NCBI GenBank assembly: GCA_002721775.1
Contig: PBLM01000044.1
Location: 4,734 to 15,081 of the forward strand
Source: Rhodospirillaceae bacterium
Lineage (GTDB): Bacteria > Pseudomonadota > Alphaproteobacteria > Puniceispirillales > Puniceispirillaceae
Reading direction: 5' to 3'
Length of the DNA stretch: 10,348 bases
A program made the translations under genes and the position numbers. Positions 1-9,112 of the stretch are shown here, one piece after another; the first letter of the stretch is position 1; each line of letters starts with the position of its first letter. The notes under the pieces were generated by a model that was not told where the DNA came from, ran no database searches, and was given only the letters and a program-made list of their open reading frames with translations.

Positions 1-17
1 GTAATTTCCCCCATCAT
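1..17 (-). CDS. nuoK: NADH-quinone oxidoreductase subunit K, 5' end only
   Basis: Only the first codons are inside the window. Reading leftwards, ATG at 17-15 overlaps the nuoJ stop as ATGA, and a second in-frame ATG follows at 14-12; the visible residues are MMGEI. NuoK is a small three-helix antiporter-like membrane subunit of complex I that follows nuoJ in nearly all nuo operons. The identification rests on the position after nuoJ, the stop/start overlap and a short N-terminus of the usual NuoK style. Five residues alone cannot prove it, and either ATG could be the true start. Confidence 0.7.
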
Positions 18-619
18 TGCCCTGCCTCCTCTGCACCTTTGCCAGATTGAACTTTTGCTAGTCTAACTGTTTCTAGCCTTGTCCGGCGGTTCTGCTCTGC
101 AATAACCTGCCGGCGCACCCCAGACCTCCGCCTCAAAGTCAGGGCAATTGCCCCAACCATAGCAACCAGCAGAATAAGGCCAGCCAATTGGAATAGATAA
201 ATATAATCGGTATATATCACCTGACCCAAGGCCCGTGTGTTATGAACACCCTGCTGAGCAGGCAAACTTGTCGACATATCAGAATATTCAAAGAAGGTTA
301 CGAACAGTTCAGCAATCAAAACGCCGCCGACCACAAGCCCAAGTGGACGATATTTCTGAAAGCCTTCGCGCAGTTCAGAAAAGTTAATATCCAACATCAT
401 CACGACAAACAAAAATAGAACTGCGACTGCTCCAACATAGACAACGACAAGAAGCATTGCCAGAAATTCAGCATTCAGCAAAATAAAAAGACCGGCTGCG
501 TTAAAGAACGCCAAGATTAGAAATAACACTGAATGAACCGGGTTACGCGACGAGATCACCATCAGACCCGACAGGCAGGTCATAAGCGCGAACAGATAAA
601 AAAAACCTGAAGAAATCAT
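14..619 (-). CDS. nuoJ: NADH-quinone oxidoreductase subunit J
   Basis: Integral membrane subunit of complex I (ND6 homologue), 201 residues, the usual length for alphaproteobacteria. Hydrophobicity suggests five transmembrane segments at about residues 4-21, 28-48, 53-75, 92-112 and 141-162. The family signature lies in helices 2-3: NPVHS at 26-30, NAAGLF at 40-45, the conserved acidic AEF at 50-52 and VYVGAVAVLFLFVVMML at 60-76, the helix that carries the pi-bulge linking the quinone cavity to the proton path. The C-terminal tail after residue 163 is very basic (RRRSGVRR) and probably cytoplasmic. ATG at 619-617 is preceded by GGGAG at 630-634, ten bases away. It lies 27 bases after nuoI, and its TGA overlaps the nuoK start. 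Confidence 0.96.
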   Translation of the reverse strand: MISSGFFYLFALMTCLSGLMVISSRNPVHSVLFLILAFFNAAGLFILLNAEFLAMLLVVVYVGAVAVLFLFVVMMLDINFSELREGFQKYRPLGLVVGGVLIAELFVTFFEYSDMSTSLPAQQGVHNTRALGQVIYTDYIYLFQLAGLILLVAMVGAIALTLRRRSGVRRQVIAEQNRRTRLETVRLAKVQSGKGAEEAGQ

Positions 620-646
620 TTTATCTCAGCTCCCAAATCTGTCTGG

Positions 647-1135
647 CTACCGCCACTTTGCATCAGCTGCCAGATTACGGGCAATTTCTGCTTCCCACCT
701 GTCACCATTTGCCAGCAGCTTTTCCTTATCATAGAACAGCTCTTCACGGGTCTCAGTGGCAAATTCAAAGTTCGGACCTTCAACAATCGCGTCAACCGGA
801 CACGCCTCTTGACAAAAACCGCAATAAATACATTTAGTCATATCAATGTCATAACGAGTTGTCCGTCGAGATCCGTCAAGACGGGGTTCAGCTTCAATTG
901 TAATGGCTTGTGCCGGACAAACCGCTTCACACAACTTACAAGCAATACAGCGTTCCTCACCATTTGGGTAGCGGCGCAACACATGCTCGCCTCTGAAACG
1001 CGGCGACAAATAGCCCTTTTCATAGGGATAATTTAAGGTCACTTTTGGCTTGAAAAAATATTTCAGTGTCAGAAATAGGCCCCTAGCCAATTCCAGCAAC
1101 AGAAAAGACCGTAATGCATTCACCATCGCGCTCAT
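647..1135 (-). CDS. nuoI: NADH-quinone oxidoreductase subunit I (two 4Fe-4S clusters)
   Basis: Peripheral-arm ferredoxin-like subunit (TYKY homologue), 162 residues, the normal length for alphaproteobacteria. It carries clusters N6a and N6b, which relay electrons towards NuoB. Both CxxCxxCxxxCP motifs are intact: C63, C66, C69, C73 ([12 protein letters not shown]) and C102, C105, C108, C112 ([12 protein letters not shown]). Each motif's last Cys normally ligates the other cluster, as in bacterial 8Fe ferredoxins. The N-terminal 30 residues form the amphipathic/hydrophobic segment that docks on the membrane arm ([17 protein letters not shown]), followed by YPYEKG and SPRFRGEH, both typical of the family. 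ATG at 1135-1133 has AAGGA eight bases upstream; an in-frame ATG three codons later is a weaker alternative. It lies 24 bases after nuoH. Confidence 0.97.
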   Translation of the reverse strand: MSAMVNALRSFLLLELARGLFLTLKYFFKPKVTLNYPYEKGYLSPRFRGEHVLRRYPNGEERCIACKLCEAVCPAQAITIEAEPRLDGSRRTTRYDIDMTKCIYCGFCQEACPVDAIVEGPNFEFATETREELFYDKEKLLANGDRWEAEIARNLAADAKWR

Positions 1136-1159
1136 AACAATTTTCCTTATCTACTATAT

Positions 1160-2170
1160 TTACCCGCCAAGAACCGGCAGGTTGTCTGTTGCTACTAAAA
1201 ATCCAGCTGTCAGAACTACGTAAATCAATGAGAAAGGGAGAAAGATCTTCCATCCCAGACGCATCAACTGGTCATAACGGTAGCGCGGTGTTGTTGCCCG
1301 CACCCACAAAAAAACAAATAACACCAAACAGATTTTCAGGATAAACCAAAAAGGCCCGGGTAAAAGATTAAAAGGTGCAATGTTAACTGGTGGCAACCAC
1401 CCCCCTAAAAAAAGAATAGTCGTCATTGCGCTCATCAGGATCATATTTGCATATTCTCCTAAAAAAAACAGAGCAAAGCTCATTGATGAATATTCAACAA
1501 AATAACCAGCCACTAATTCAGACTCACCTTCCGGCAAGTCAAAAGGAGCACGGTTTGTTTCAGCTAGTGTTGAAATGAAAAATACAACAAACATCGGGAA
1601 AAGCGGCAGGGCAAACCACATATCCCGCTGCGCTTCCACAATTAAGGACAAATTCAAAGAGCCAACACAAATGAGAACATTGATGATTACAAGCCCCATC
1701 GACACTTCATAAGACACCATCTGTGCGGCAGAGCGAAGTGCACCTAAAAACGCGTATTTCGAATTGCTGGCCCATCCAGCCATGATTACGCCGTAAACCC
1801 CTAATGAGCTGATCGCAAACAAATAGAGAATACCCACATTAACATCCGCTAGAACCAGTCCCTCCCCAAACGGAATTACAGCCCAGGCCACGAGAGCGAG
1901 CACAAAGGTCAGCATAGGCGCGATGATGAAAACAGTCTTATCTGCACCAGCAGGAAGAATGGTTTCTTTAGCCATCAGCTTCAGAGCATCAGCAAAAGGC
2001 TGAAATAAACCAAATGGGCCGACAACATTTGGCCCCTTTCGCAATTGCATAAAACCAATAACACGGCGTTCTGCAAGTGTCAGATAAGCAACACCGATCA
2101 AAAGCGGGATGACCACAGCCATGACCTTCGCGACCATCCAAGCTAATTCGATATACCAAATCTGTTCCAT
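1160..2170 (-). CDS. nuoH: NADH-quinone oxidoreductase subunit H
   Basis: Membrane subunit of complex I (ND1 homologue), 336 residues, full length. It sits at the junction of the peripheral and membrane arms and forms much of the quinone-binding tunnel. About eight transmembrane helices can be traced, the first at 14-31 and the last at 310-327. Family signatures are present: [19 protein letters not shown] at 34-52, the [13 protein letters not shown] cytoplasmic loop at 57-69, and the charged loop [20 protein letters not shown] at 203-222 followed by EYSSM, whose acidic residues are implicated in quinone-coupled proton movement. ATG at 2170-2168 follows GAGGGG about eight bases upstream. It lies 24 bases after the nuoG stop and 24 bases before nuoI. 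Confidence 0.97.
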   Translation of the reverse strand: MEQIWYIELAWMVAKVMAVVIPLLIGVAYLTLAERRVIGFMQLRKGPNVVGPFGLFQPFADALKLMAKETILPAGADKTVFIIAPMLTFVLALVAWAVIPFGEGLVLADVNVGILYLFAISSLGVYGVIMAGWASNSKYAFLGALRSAAQMVSYEVSMGLVIINVLICVGSLNLSLIVEAQRDMWFALPLFPMFVVFFISTLAETNRAPFDLPEGESELVAGYFVEYSSMSFALFFLGEYANMILMSAMTTILFLGGWLPPVNIAPFNLLPGPFWFILKICLVLFVFLWVRATTPRYRYDQLMRLGWKIFLPFSLIYVVLTAGFLVATDNLPVLGG

Positions 2171-2194
2171 CAGTCTTTCCCCTCGCCTTGCTGT

Positions 2195-4255
2195 CTATTC
2201 CGCAGCCAAACTCGGCCTATGAGACTGAATGGATTGATGACATTCTGCCATCGTTTCTGATGTACGCGATATCGCGCAGGTCATATGAAATTGGTTCAAA
2301 CTGGCTGAGACAGGTTCATCTGAGAGCTTGCCTGCCCGCCCGAATTTACCCCATTTTGAGGGCAGTATTTCATCCAAAGCAGCAAATGAAGATGTGGCTG
2401 CAATTAAGCTGCCACGTAGGTCAGCTGCTGTATCAAACGGCAGGGTTTTTCCAACATGTTCAGATACAGCTCTTATGATTGCCCAATCTTCTTTCGCGTC
2501 ACCAGGAGGAAATGTGGCGCGGCGGGCCATCTGAACGCGGCCCTCAAAATTCACATATAAGCCATCTTTTTCGGTATACGCGGCGCCAGGCAAAATCACA
2601 TCCGCAGCTGCGGCCCCTGCATCACCGTGATGGCCCTGATAAATAACAAAACTGTTGGCGAGAGCTGATGTATCAACCTCGTCCGCTCCCAGCAGCCAGA
2701 CCAGCTTCATTTGACCCTTTGCCGCTGCTTTCAGAATGCCAGCCACATTCTTACCGCCCTTTCCAGGTACGAAACCTATATCAAGACCAGCAACACGCGC
2801 AGCAGCGGTATGCAAAACATTAAACCCATTCCAGCTGTCCGTAACCATGCCTGTTTTATCAGCGATTTCACGAGCAATACCTAAAATCACCTCACCATCG
2901 GCACGCCGCAATGCGCCCATCCCAAGAATTATCATGGGGCGTTTTGCTTTTTTCAGCGTCTTCGCAAATTCATGACTACCAGTGGCCAGCTGTTTAAGGA
3001 CAGATATATCAGCACCTAGTTGGATTACAGGGTAAGTCAGATCTACTTCAGAGCCAATCACGGCAATTGGCGTTCTGTTATTCAAAAAATTGCGTCTAAT
3101 GCGGGCATTCATCACTGCCGCCTCGATGCGCGGGTTACTGCCAACGATCAAAATTGCATCAGCATCATCTATCCCGGAAATTGTGGTGTTAAACAGATAA
3201 GATGCGCGCAGCTTGTCGCTTAGCTTTGCTCCATCCTGACGGCAGTCAATGTTTGGACTGCCCAATTTATCAAACAGGCTTTTCAGCCCAAACATGGCTT
3301 CTGCGTCAATCTGATCGCCGGCAATTGCTGCCATTTGTGTTGGTTTTGTTTTTTTAATTTTTGCTGTTACGGCCGCAAATGCTTTATCCCAGCTGACTGG
3401 GTGAAGGCGACCATCCTCGCCGCGCAGATAGGGTTTATCCAAGCGCTGACGCCGCAATCCATCAATTGCATAACGTGTTTTATCCGAAATCCATTCTTCA
3501 TTGATGTCTTCATTTAGACGTGGCAAAACACGCATCACCTGACTTCCTCTTGCATCAATGCGGATATTACTGCCCATCGCATCCATTACATCAATTGATT
3601 CCACTTTGTTTAATTCCCATGGTCTGGCCACAAAAGCGTAGGGACGTGATGTAAGTGCGCCCACCGGACACAAATCAATAACGTTTGCAGATAATTCACT
3701 AGCTAGGGTCTGTTCCAAATAAGTGGTGATCTCAACATTCTCACCGCGGCCAATTGCACCCAAATTCGGCGCCCCTGCAATTTCTGTTGAAAACCGGACA
3801 CAGCGCGTACAATGGATACACCGTGTCATCACAGTTTTAATCAAAGGCCCCATGTGTTTTTCACTTACAGCCCGTTTATTTTCAGAATAACGTGACGCGT
3901 CATGACCATAACCCATCGCTTGATCCTGCAAATCACATTCGCCACCCTGATCGCAAATCGGACAATCAAGAGGATGATTGACAAGCAGAAATTCCATTAC
4001 CCCTTCCCGCGCTTTTTTGATGCGCTCTGACTTTGTATCAATCACCATCCCATCACCAGCAGGCATGGCACAAGACGCGATGGGCTTTGGTGCACGCTCC
4101 ATATCCACCAGGCACATACGGCAATTACCCGCAATTGACAGCCGCTCATGATAACAGAAACGCGGAATTTCGGCTCCGGCTTCTTCACACGCCTGAAGGA
4201 CCGTTGCCCCTTCCTCTACTTCGACCTCAACACCGTCAACGATTAGCTTTGGCAT
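2195..4255 (-). CDS. nuoG: NADH-quinone oxidoreductase subunit G (Fe-S, molybdopterin-oxidoreductase fold)
   Basis: Largest peripheral subunit of complex I (75-kDa/NDUFS1 homologue), 686 residues, close to the usual alphaproteobacterial length of about 690. The N-terminal 2Fe-2S ferredoxin domain has C34, C45, C48 and C62 (cluster N1b). The His-Cys 4Fe-4S cluster N5 has H94, C98, C101 and C107 (NHPLDCPICDQGGEC). Cluster N4 has C146, C149, C152 and C196 (CIHCTRC ... DLCPVGALTSRP). The rest, from about residue 215, is a molybdopterin-oxidoreductase-like domain that in complex I is structural and binds no molybdenum cofactor. I see no extra Cys motif for the N7 cluster of the E. coli/Thermus type. 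The C-terminal segment ISRTSETMAEC matches the alphaproteobacterial style, so the gene ends naturally (TAG). ATG at 4255 lies 12 bases after nuoF; the upstream AAGAGA is only a modest ribosome-binding site. Confidence 0.97.
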   Translation of the reverse strand: MPKLIVDGVEVEVEEGATVLQACEEAGAEIPRFCYHERLSIAGNCRMCLVDMERAPKPIASCAMPAGDGMVIDTKSERIKKAREGVMEFLLVNHPLDCPICDQGGECDLQDQAMGYGHDASRYSENKRAVSEKHMGPLIKTVMTRCIHCTRCVRFSTEIAGAPNLGAIGRGENVEITTYLEQTLASELSANVIDLCPVGALTSRPYAFVARPWELNKVESIDVMDAMGSNIRIDARGSQVMRVLPRLNEDINEEWISDKTRYAIDGLRRQRLDKPYLRGEDGRLHPVSWDKAFAAVTAKIKKTKPTQMAAIAGDQIDAEAMFGLKSLFDKLGSPNIDCRQDGAKLSDKLRASYLFNTTISGIDDADAILIVGSNPRIEAAVMNARIRRNFLNNRTPIAVIGSEVDLTYPVIQLGADISVLKQLATGSHEFAKTLKKAKRPMIILGMGALRRADGEVILGIAREIADKTGMVTDSWNGFNVLHTAAARVAGLDIGFVPGKGGKNVAGILKAAAKGQMKLVWLLGADEVDTSALANSFVIYQGHHGDAGAAAADVILPGAAYTEKDGLYVNFEGRVQMARRATFPPGDAKEDWAIIRAVSEHVGKTLPFDTAADLRGSLIAATSSFAALDEILPSKWGKFGRAGKLSDEPVSASLNQFHMTCAISRTSETMAECHQSIQSHRPSLAAE

Positions 4256-4267
4256 AACACAATCTCT

Positions 4268-5554
4268 TTATTCTGCAGCACTGACCACGGCCTGATGAGC
4301 TGCAATACGGCGCTCAATTTCAGGCCGAAAATGCTTGATCAATCCCTGTATCGGCCAGGCTGCCGCATCGCCAAGAGCGCAAATGGTATGACCTTCGACT
4401 TGCCGGGTAACCTGCTCAAGAGTTTCGATTTCATAGATTTCCGCTTCACCGCGCACAAGTCGATCCATCATTCGCCACATCCAGCCTGTACCTTCACGGC
4501 AAGGTGTGCATTGTCCACAACTTTCATGCTTATAAAAATAAGACAAACGAGCAATAGCCCTCACAATATCTGTGCTTTTATCCATCACTATAATACCAGC
4601 TGTGCCCAATCCGGTCCCTGCTGCACGAAGCGCATCAAAATCCATAGTCATAGTCTCGCAGACGTCTTTTGGCATCAGCGGTGTGGAAGACCCGCCAGGA
4701 ATAATCGCCAGAAGATTTTTCCATCCCCCACGCACACCGCCAGCATGTTTTTCTATTAACTCTTTTAACGGGATGCCCATTTCTTCTTCCACGTTACAGG
4801 GCTTATTAACATGACCAGAAATGCAAAACAGCTTTGTGCCAGTGTTGTTTTCCTTACCTAAACCAGCAAACCAGGCTCCACCTCTTCGCAATATTGTCGG
4901 TGCGACTGCAATCGATTCAACGTTATTTACTGTGGTTGGACAGCCATAAAGACCTACGCCAGCTGGAAAAGGTGGCTTTAAACGAGGTTGGCCCTTCTTG
5001 CCCTCAAGCGATTCAAGCAATGCTGTCTCTTCGCCACAGATATAAGCACCCGCACCACGATGAAGGTAAACATCAAACGCCCAACTAGATCCGGCAGCGT
5101 TTGCACCTAACAGCCCGGCATTATATGCCTCATCAATGGCTGACTGCAAAACCCTATACTCATTATAAAATTCGCCGCGAACATAGATATAGGCCGCATT
5201 GGCGCGCATTGCAAAACCTGCAACAACACAGCCCTCGATTAGCTTATGTGGTTCATGCCGGATAATATCTCTGTCTTTGCATGTTCCTGGCTCAGATTCA
5301 TCAGCATTGACAACCAGATAATGCGGGCGCGCACCAACTTCCTTTGGCATAAATGACCACTTCAGACCAGTTGGAAACCCTGCACCACCCCTGCCCCGCA
5401 GGCCAGAGGCTTTCATTTCCTCAACAATCGCATCATGGCCGCGGGCAAGTATAGCTGCTGTGTTATCCCAATCACCACGTTCCCTTGCGCCGGCAAGACC
5501 AGCATCACCCCAGCCATACAAGTTCGTGAAAATTCTATCCTTATCTGCCAGCAT
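4268..5554 (-). CDS. nuoF: NADH-quinone oxidoreductase subunit F (NADH/FMN binding)
   Basis: Catalytic entry subunit of complex I (51-kDa/NDUFV1 homologue): it oxidises NADH with FMN and passes electrons to cluster N3. It has 428 residues from ATG at 5554. The NADH/FMN motifs are intact: [16 protein letters not shown] at 51-66, [10 protein letters not shown] at 86-95 and [16 protein letters not shown] at 167-182. The 4Fe-4S cluster N3 has C346, C349, C352 ([12 protein letters not shown]) and C392 (TICALGD). A GTG directly before this ATG (5557-5555) is in frame and could add one residue, but [14 protein letters not shown] is the usual alphaproteobacterial beginning, so I chose the ATG. This start shares one base with the nuoE stop (TGATG), suggesting translational coupling of two subunits that form a heterodimer. 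Confidence 0.97.
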   Translation of the reverse strand: MLADKDRIFTNLYGWGDAGLAGARERGDWDNTAAILARGHDAIVEEMKASGLRGRGGAGFPTGLKWSFMPKEVGARPHYLVVNADESEPGTCKDRDIIRHEPHKLIEGCVVAGFAMRANAAYIYVRGEFYNEYRVLQSAIDEAYNAGLLGANAAGSSWAFDVYLHRGAGAYICGEETALLESLEGKKGQPRLKPPFPAGVGLYGCPTTVNNVESIAVAPTILRRGGAWFAGLGKENNTGTKLFCISGHVNKPCNVEEEMGIPLKELIEKHAGGVRGGWKNLLAIIPGGSSTPLMPKDVCETMTMDFDALRAAGTGLGTAGIIVMDKSTDIVRAIARLSYFYKHESCGQCTPCREGTGWMWRMMDRLVRGEAEIYEIETLEQVTRQVEGHTICALGDAAAWPIQGLIKHFRPEIERRIAAHQAVVSAAE

Positions 5555-6180
5555 CACCTACTCCGAATCACCTTCTTTTTCACAACTTTAAGTGTTGTTG
5601 CCCCATCTTCTGATTCTGATCCCTGACGGCCGATCACAGAGCCAAATTCTGGCTGGTTGTCATCAGCTAATTCATTCAACAGTCTAGCTGTTGCCTGATA
5701 ATCCATGTCCTCATAGAAATCATCATTAACCTGCAAAATAGGCGCGTTTACACATGCTCCTAGACATTCCACTTCCAATAACGAGAATTTGCCACATGCT
5801 GACATTTCGCCAGAAACAATGTTCAGCTTATCCTTGATACAGCGACTAATGTCATCAGATCCCCGCAACATACACGGTGTTGTACCGCAAACCTGAAGAT
5901 ACCATTTACCCACCGGCTTTAGGTTAAACATCGTATAAAAGCTTGCAACCTCCAGAACGCGCATCACCGGCAGTTCCAGCCGCTCTGCAACTGCTTCAAT
6001 AGCTTTCATCGGAATCCAGTTATCATTCTGTTTTTGCACAATATATAACAGAGATTTTACAGCACTGGCTTGCCGGCCAGCAGGATATTTTGCAATCTGC
6101 TGCTTTATTTCTGCTTCACTTTCAGTTGTAAAACTGAAGGTTTCAGGCTGATTTTCGGCAATAAGGGTTGAAATACTCAT
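5554..6180 (-). CDS. nuoE: NADH-quinone oxidoreductase subunit E (2Fe-2S thioredoxin-like)
   Basis: Peripheral subunit of complex I (24-kDa/NDUFV2 homologue) that pairs with NuoF; 208 residues. The thioredoxin-like 2Fe-2S domain holds cluster N1a, bound by C98, C103 ([10 protein letters not shown]), C139 and C143 ([11 protein letters not shown]). The preceding helical region contains the family sequence [22 protein letters not shown] at about 77-98. The domain is followed by a charged tail from about residue 176 (ESEDGATT, then lysine-rich KKKVIRSR); C-terminal tails of varying length are common in alphaproteobacterial NuoE. ATG at 6180-6178 overlaps the nuoD stop by four bases (ATGA), and its own TGA touches the nuoF start. 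Confidence 0.96.
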   Translation of the reverse strand: MSISTLIAENQPETFSFTTESEAEIKQQIAKYPAGRQASAVKSLLYIVQKQNDNWIPMKAIEAVAERLELPVMRVLEVASFYTMFNLKPVGKWYLQVCGTTPCMLRGSDDISRCIKDKLNIVSGEMSACGKFSLLEVECLGACVNAPILQVNDDFYEDMDYQATARLLNELADDNQPEFGSVIGRQGSESEDGATTLKVVKKKVIRSR

Positions 6181-7355
6181 CTGTCAATTTCACCAAATAC
6201 AACATCCAATGAGCCAATAATCGCGACTGAATCCGCTAGCATATGCCCTCGCGACATGTAATCGACAGCAGCCATGAAATAATATCCTGGAGCACGCAGA
6301 CGTGCCCTATAAGGCTTATTTGTACCATCTGCAACTAGATAGACACCGAATTCACCCTTTGGAGCCTCAACAGCTGTGTAACTGTCTCCTTCAGGAAGGT
6401 GAAATCCTTCTGTGTAAAGCTTGAAATGATGGATAAGGGCTTCCATAGATTGCTTCATCTCGCCCCGGCGCGGAGGAGTCACCTTGTTATTTTCAGCCAG
6501 AACCGGCCCGTCAGGCATTGTTTCAATAACTTGTCTGATAATGCGCAGTGACTGTTTCATCTCTTCAATTCGCACTAAATACCGGGCGTAACAGTCTCCT
6601 GTTGTGCCAACAGGAACATCAAAATCCATCTCTGCATAGCTGTCATAAGGCTGGGCTTTACGCAAATCCCACGCATGTCCAGTTGCCCGCAACACAGGGC
6701 CAGTTATGCCCAGGTCAAGCGCTTCTTCAAATGACAACACGCCAATATCAACAGTACGCTGTTTAAAAATACGATTATTTGTCAATAATGACTCAAGGTC
6801 AGTAATAAATTCAGGAAACTTATCTGCCCAGGCAAGTATATCATCTGTCAGTCCATTAGGAAGATCCTGATGAACACCACCAGGGCGAAAATAAGCGGCA
6901 TGCAAGCGTGCGCCGGATGCCCGCTCGTAAAATTCCATCAGCGCTTCACGTTCTTCAAACCCCCACAAAAGGGGAGTCATTGCTCCCACATCAATGGCAA
7001 ATGTGGTCAGATTTAAAACGTGATTCAGTATGCGACCAATCTCGCAATACAGGACTCTGATATGCTGAGCACGTTTCGGCACCTCAATCATAAGAGCCTT
7101 TTCAATTGCAAGCGCCCATGCATGTTCCTGATTCATCGGCGAGACGTAATCAAGCCGGTCAAAATAAGGCAAGGCCTGAAGATAGGTTTTATTTTCAATT
7201 AGCTTTTCTGTGCCTCGATGCAAAAGCCCTACATGCGGGTCTGCGCGGTCTATAATTTCTCCATCCATTTCAAGAACTAGGCGAAGCACTCCATGCGCTG
7301 CAGGGTGCTGCGGACCGAAATTCAGGGTTAATGGCCGAATCTGCATCTCACCCAT
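6177..7355 (-). CDS. nuoD: NADH-quinone oxidoreductase subunit D
   Basis: Connecting-module subunit of complex I (49-kDa/NDUFS2 homologue), 392 residues, full length. With NuoB and NuoH it forms the quinone-reduction site. The first strand pair carries GPQHPAAHG at 14-22. By spacing relative to the bovine protein (H59 and Y108), H21 and Y70 ([14 protein letters not shown]) are the likely quinone-headgroup ligands. The family is related to the large subunit of NiFe hydrogenases, but the metal-binding Cys pairs are absent, as expected. Other signatures are [12 protein letters not shown] at 41-52 and the terminus [11 protein letters not shown]. It is separate from NuoC (three bases apart), unlike the fused NuoCD of enterics. 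ATG at 7355 has a GAGAG stretch upstream within the end of nuoC. Confidence 0.98.
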   Translation of the reverse strand: MGEMQIRPLTLNFGPQHPAAHGVLRLVLEMDGEIIDRADPHVGLLHRGTEKLIENKTYLQALPYFDRLDYVSPMNQEHAWALAIEKALMIEVPKRAQHIRVLYCEIGRILNHVLNLTTFAIDVGAMTPLLWGFEEREALMEFYERASGARLHAAYFRPGGVHQDLPNGLTDDILAWADKFPEFITDLESLLTNNRIFKQRTVDIGVLSFEEALDLGITGPVLRATGHAWDLRKAQPYDSYAEMDFDVPVGTTGDCYARYLVRIEEMKQSLRIIRQVIETMPDGPVLAENNKVTPPRRGEMKQSMEALIHHFKLYTEGFHLPEGDSYTAVEAPKGEFGVYLVADGTNKPYRARLRAPGYYFMAAVDYMSRGHMLADSVAIIGSLDVVFGEIDR

Positions 7356-7358
7356 TTA

Positions 7359-8045
7359 TTAGCTCTCACTTTCCATCTTATCAGCTGCTGTTTTATTTGC
7401 TGCATTTATCTCCATACCTTCTAATTGCACACCTTCCCAAGGGCTGAGAAAATCAAAATCGCGATATTCCTGTGTCAGCTTTACAGGCTCATAAACGACG
7501 CGGCGTTCAGTATCATTGTAGCGCACCTCAGCATATCCAGTCAGAGGAAAATCTTTACGCAACGGATGACCTTCAAAACCATAATCGGTGAGCAGGCGTC
7601 GTAAATCAGTATGCCCTGAAAAGAAAATCCCAAACATATCCCAAACTTCTCGCTCTGCCCAGTTAGCCGAGGCAAAAACATCAATGGCTGATGGCACAAC
7701 ATCGCCATCTGCAATAGATGTGACAATGCGCAGGCGAGCATTCAAGTCAAGAGATAGCATCTGGTAAATTATTTCGAAGCGAGCAACCTTCTCTGGAAAA
7801 TCGACAGCCGTCAAATCACTTAATTGTTTGAACTGAAGGACCGGATCGTCACGAACTGTTTTCAGCACATAAAGTAATTCATCAACTTTACAGCGCAAAC
7901 GTATTTCCCCGCCTGAAGCGTCCAGTTGCACGCCCTCACCGAACAGAGAAGATAACCGGTCAACTATCACTACGCGCTGCTTTTCGAAATCTGACATTTC
8001 GTTGCCTTCTGGCACAATCTCATGTGTTGTGGAAGAACCCGTCAT
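7359..8045 (-). CDS. nuoC: NADH-quinone oxidoreductase subunit C
   Basis: Connecting-module subunit of complex I (30-kDa/NDUFS3 homologue). Numbered from ATG 8045 (228 residues), the signature region is EREVWDMFGI at 131-140, then GHTDLRRLLTDYGFEGHP at 144-161 and LRKDFPLTGY at 162-171, followed by the conserved FDFLSPWEG at 197-205. NuoC binds no cofactor and scaffolds NuoD and NuoI. The start is uncertain. ATG 8045 has AGGA five bases upstream and keeps the gap to nuoB at 71 bases. ATG 7997 (MSDFEKQRVVIV, 212 residues) has AGAAGG seven bases upstream and better matches the family N-terminus. GTG 8069 is in frame but lacks a clear ribosome-binding site. The stop and identity are certain; the first 16 residues are the doubtful part. 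Confidence 0.93.
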   Translation of the reverse strand: MTGSSTTHEIVPEGNEMSDFEKQRVVIVDRLSSLFGEGVQLDASGGEIRLRCKVDELLYVLKTVRDDPVLQFKQLSDLTAVDFPEKVARFEIIYQMLSLDLNARLRIVTSIADGDVVPSAIDVFASANWAEREVWDMFGIFFSGHTDLRRLLTDYGFEGHPLRKDFPLTGYAEVRYNDTERRVVYEPVKLTQEYRDFDFLSPWEGVQLEGMEINAANKTAADKMESES

Positions 8046-8116
8046 TTTTGTCCTGTCGTCATAATTCACTGAGGCTTTGTGGTAGTCAGCCTTTGATTGC
8101 TAAATCGCCTAACACC

Positions 8117-8695
8117 TCACGTCCGGGCAATCGTTCCTGTCCGTTTAATTTTTTTCTGCAACTGTAGCAATCCATAAACCAGAGCTTCTGCCGTGGGAGG
8201 ACAGCCAGGAACGTAAACGTCAACCGGAACAATCCGGTCACAGCCCCGTACCACGGCATAAGAATAATGATAATAACCACCGCCATTCGCACATGAACCC
8301 ATTGACAGCACCCAACGTGGCTCTGGCATCTGGTCGTACACGCGGCGCAATGCAGGCGCCATTTTATTGGTCAATGTACCAGCGACGATCATAACGTCTG
8401 ATTGACGTGGACTCGGCCTGAAAAGCATACCGTATCGGTCGAGGTCGTAACGGCTGGCTGCAGAATGGATCATTTCAACGGCACAGCAAGCTAAGCCAAA
8501 AGTCATTGGCCACAAAGAGCCGGACCGCGCCCAGTTAAAAAGCTTGTCAGCCTTGGCAATGACAAAACCACGATTTGTTATCTCATCAGTAACGGCATTC
8601 AAAAGAGCGTCTTGATCTGCTCCTGGTGGAATTGGCTTTTCTAATGTCGGACCATTAAACCCATTAGGTAGCAGTGGCTTTTCGCTTATTCCCAT
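8117..8695 (-). CDS. nuoB: NADH-quinone oxidoreductase subunit B (cluster N2)
   Basis: Connecting-module subunit of complex I (PSST/NDUFS7 homologue) that carries 4Fe-4S cluster N2, the direct electron donor to quinone. It has 192 residues from ATG 8695. The ligands are all present: adjacent C70-C71 (GLACCAVEM), C135 ([10 protein letters not shown]) and C165 ([11 protein letters not shown]). It is related to the small subunit of NiFe hydrogenases. The longest frame begins at GTG 8716, but ATG 8695 is preceded by AAGGAG with a seven-base spacer and is clearly the better start; it overlaps the end of nuoA by ten bases. The N-terminal 30 residues are proline-rich and variable, as is common in this subunit. 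Confidence 0.97.
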   Translation of the reverse strand: MGISEKPLLPNGFNGPTLEKPIPPGADQDALLNAVTDEITNRGFVIAKADKLFNWARSGSLWPMTFGLACCAVEMIHSAASRYDLDRYGMLFRPSPRQSDVMIVAGTLTNKMAPALRRVYDQMPEPRWVLSMGSCANGGGYYHYSYAVVRGCDRIVPVDVYVPGCPPTAEALVYGLLQLQKKIKRTGTIART

Positions 8696-9051
8696 TCTAA
8701 AGCTCCTTTTTTCCACTCATAAACAAAGCCAATAGTAAGAACAGAAAGAAACACCATCATTGACCAAAATCCATACATGCCTATGTCCCCAAGTGCGACA
8801 GCCCAGGGAAATAGAAAAGCAATTTCAAGGTCAAAAATTATAAACAGTATAGCCACTAAATAGAAGCGAACATCAAAAGGTTTACGTGAGTCATCAAACG
8901 CATCAAAACCGCACTCATATGCCGTCAATTTTTCAATATCAGGCTTTTGCGAACCTACCACAAATGCGCCAATAACAAACGCAGCAGACAACCCGGTTGC
9001 GATAGCCATGAAGACAGCAATTGGCAGATATTCGCTTAAGTAAAATTCCAT
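8686..9051 (-). CDS. nuoA: NADH-quinone oxidoreductase subunit A
   Basis: First gene of the nuo operon; small membrane subunit of complex I (ND3 homologue), 121 residues, full length. Three transmembrane helices lie at about residues 9-33, 63-84 and 93-111. The loop between helices 1 and 2 has the family signature [20 protein letters not shown] at 45-64, including C47, equivalent to the conserved loop cysteine of ND3. Helix 2 has [17 protein letters not shown] with the conserved acidic D74 and E76. ATG at 9051 follows a modest GGGAA site. The 144-base gap to the upstream decarboxylase genes, with a hairpin and candidate promoter, fits the start of a separate transcription unit. Confidence 0.97.
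   Translation of the reverse strand: MEFYLSEYLPIAVFMAIATGLSAAFVIGAFVVGSQKPDIEKLTAYECGFDAFDDSRKPFDVRFYLVAILFIIFDLEIAFLFPWAVALGDIGMYGFWSMMVFLSVLTIGFVYEWKKGALEWE
8703..8708 (-). promoter_or_regulatory. Ribosome-binding site deciding the nuoB start
   Basis: AAGGAG on the minus strand, seven bases before ATG 8695 and inside the nuoA coding end. It lies downstream of the alternative GTG at 8716 and so can only serve the ATG, which makes 8695 the preferred start. Confidence 0.75.
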
Positions 9052-9080
9052 TATTTTGTTCCCGCGCTGAAAAGACCGGT

Positions 9081-9109
9081 ATTAAACGACCTGTGATTCG
9101 CTTGCTTAA
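9081..9109 (-). promoter_or_regulatory. Candidate sigma-70-type promoter of the nuo operon
   Basis: Reading the minus strand, TTAAGC (9109-9104) is followed after 17 bases by TTTAAT (9086-9081). The second box matches TATAAT at five of six positions; the first matches TTGACA at only three of six. Transcription would begin near 9074, giving a short leader of about 22 bases before the nuoA ATG. Position and spacing are suitable, but the -35 match is weak and this is a by-eye call. Confidence 0.35.
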
Positions 9110-9112
9110 GCC

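Noticed and set aside
142..153. Perfect palindrome GGGCAATTGCCC
   Set aside because: It lies inside the nuoJ coding sequence for a conserved membrane helix (MVGAIALTL region), so the codons explain it; no regulatory role is suggested.
2188..2478. 96-codon plus-strand frame over the end of nuoG
   Set aside because: It lies opposite the conserved NuoG coding sequence, has no convincing ribosome-binding site and resembles no known protein.
4295..4759. 154-codon open frame on the plus strand
   Set aside because: It is antisense to the strongly conserved nuoF gene, has a Cys/His/Ser-rich composition typical of shadow frames, and shows no recognisable domain.
8072..8092. Possible small hairpin (AGGCT/AGCCT) between nuoB and nuoC
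   Set aside because: Only five base pairs with an 11-base loop and no T-run; easily expected by chance and unlikely to terminate transcription within the operon.
8086..8292. Second minus-strand frame inside the 3' end of nuoB
   Set aside because: It overlaps the conserved NuoB region carrying cluster N2 ligands in another frame and has no independent support.
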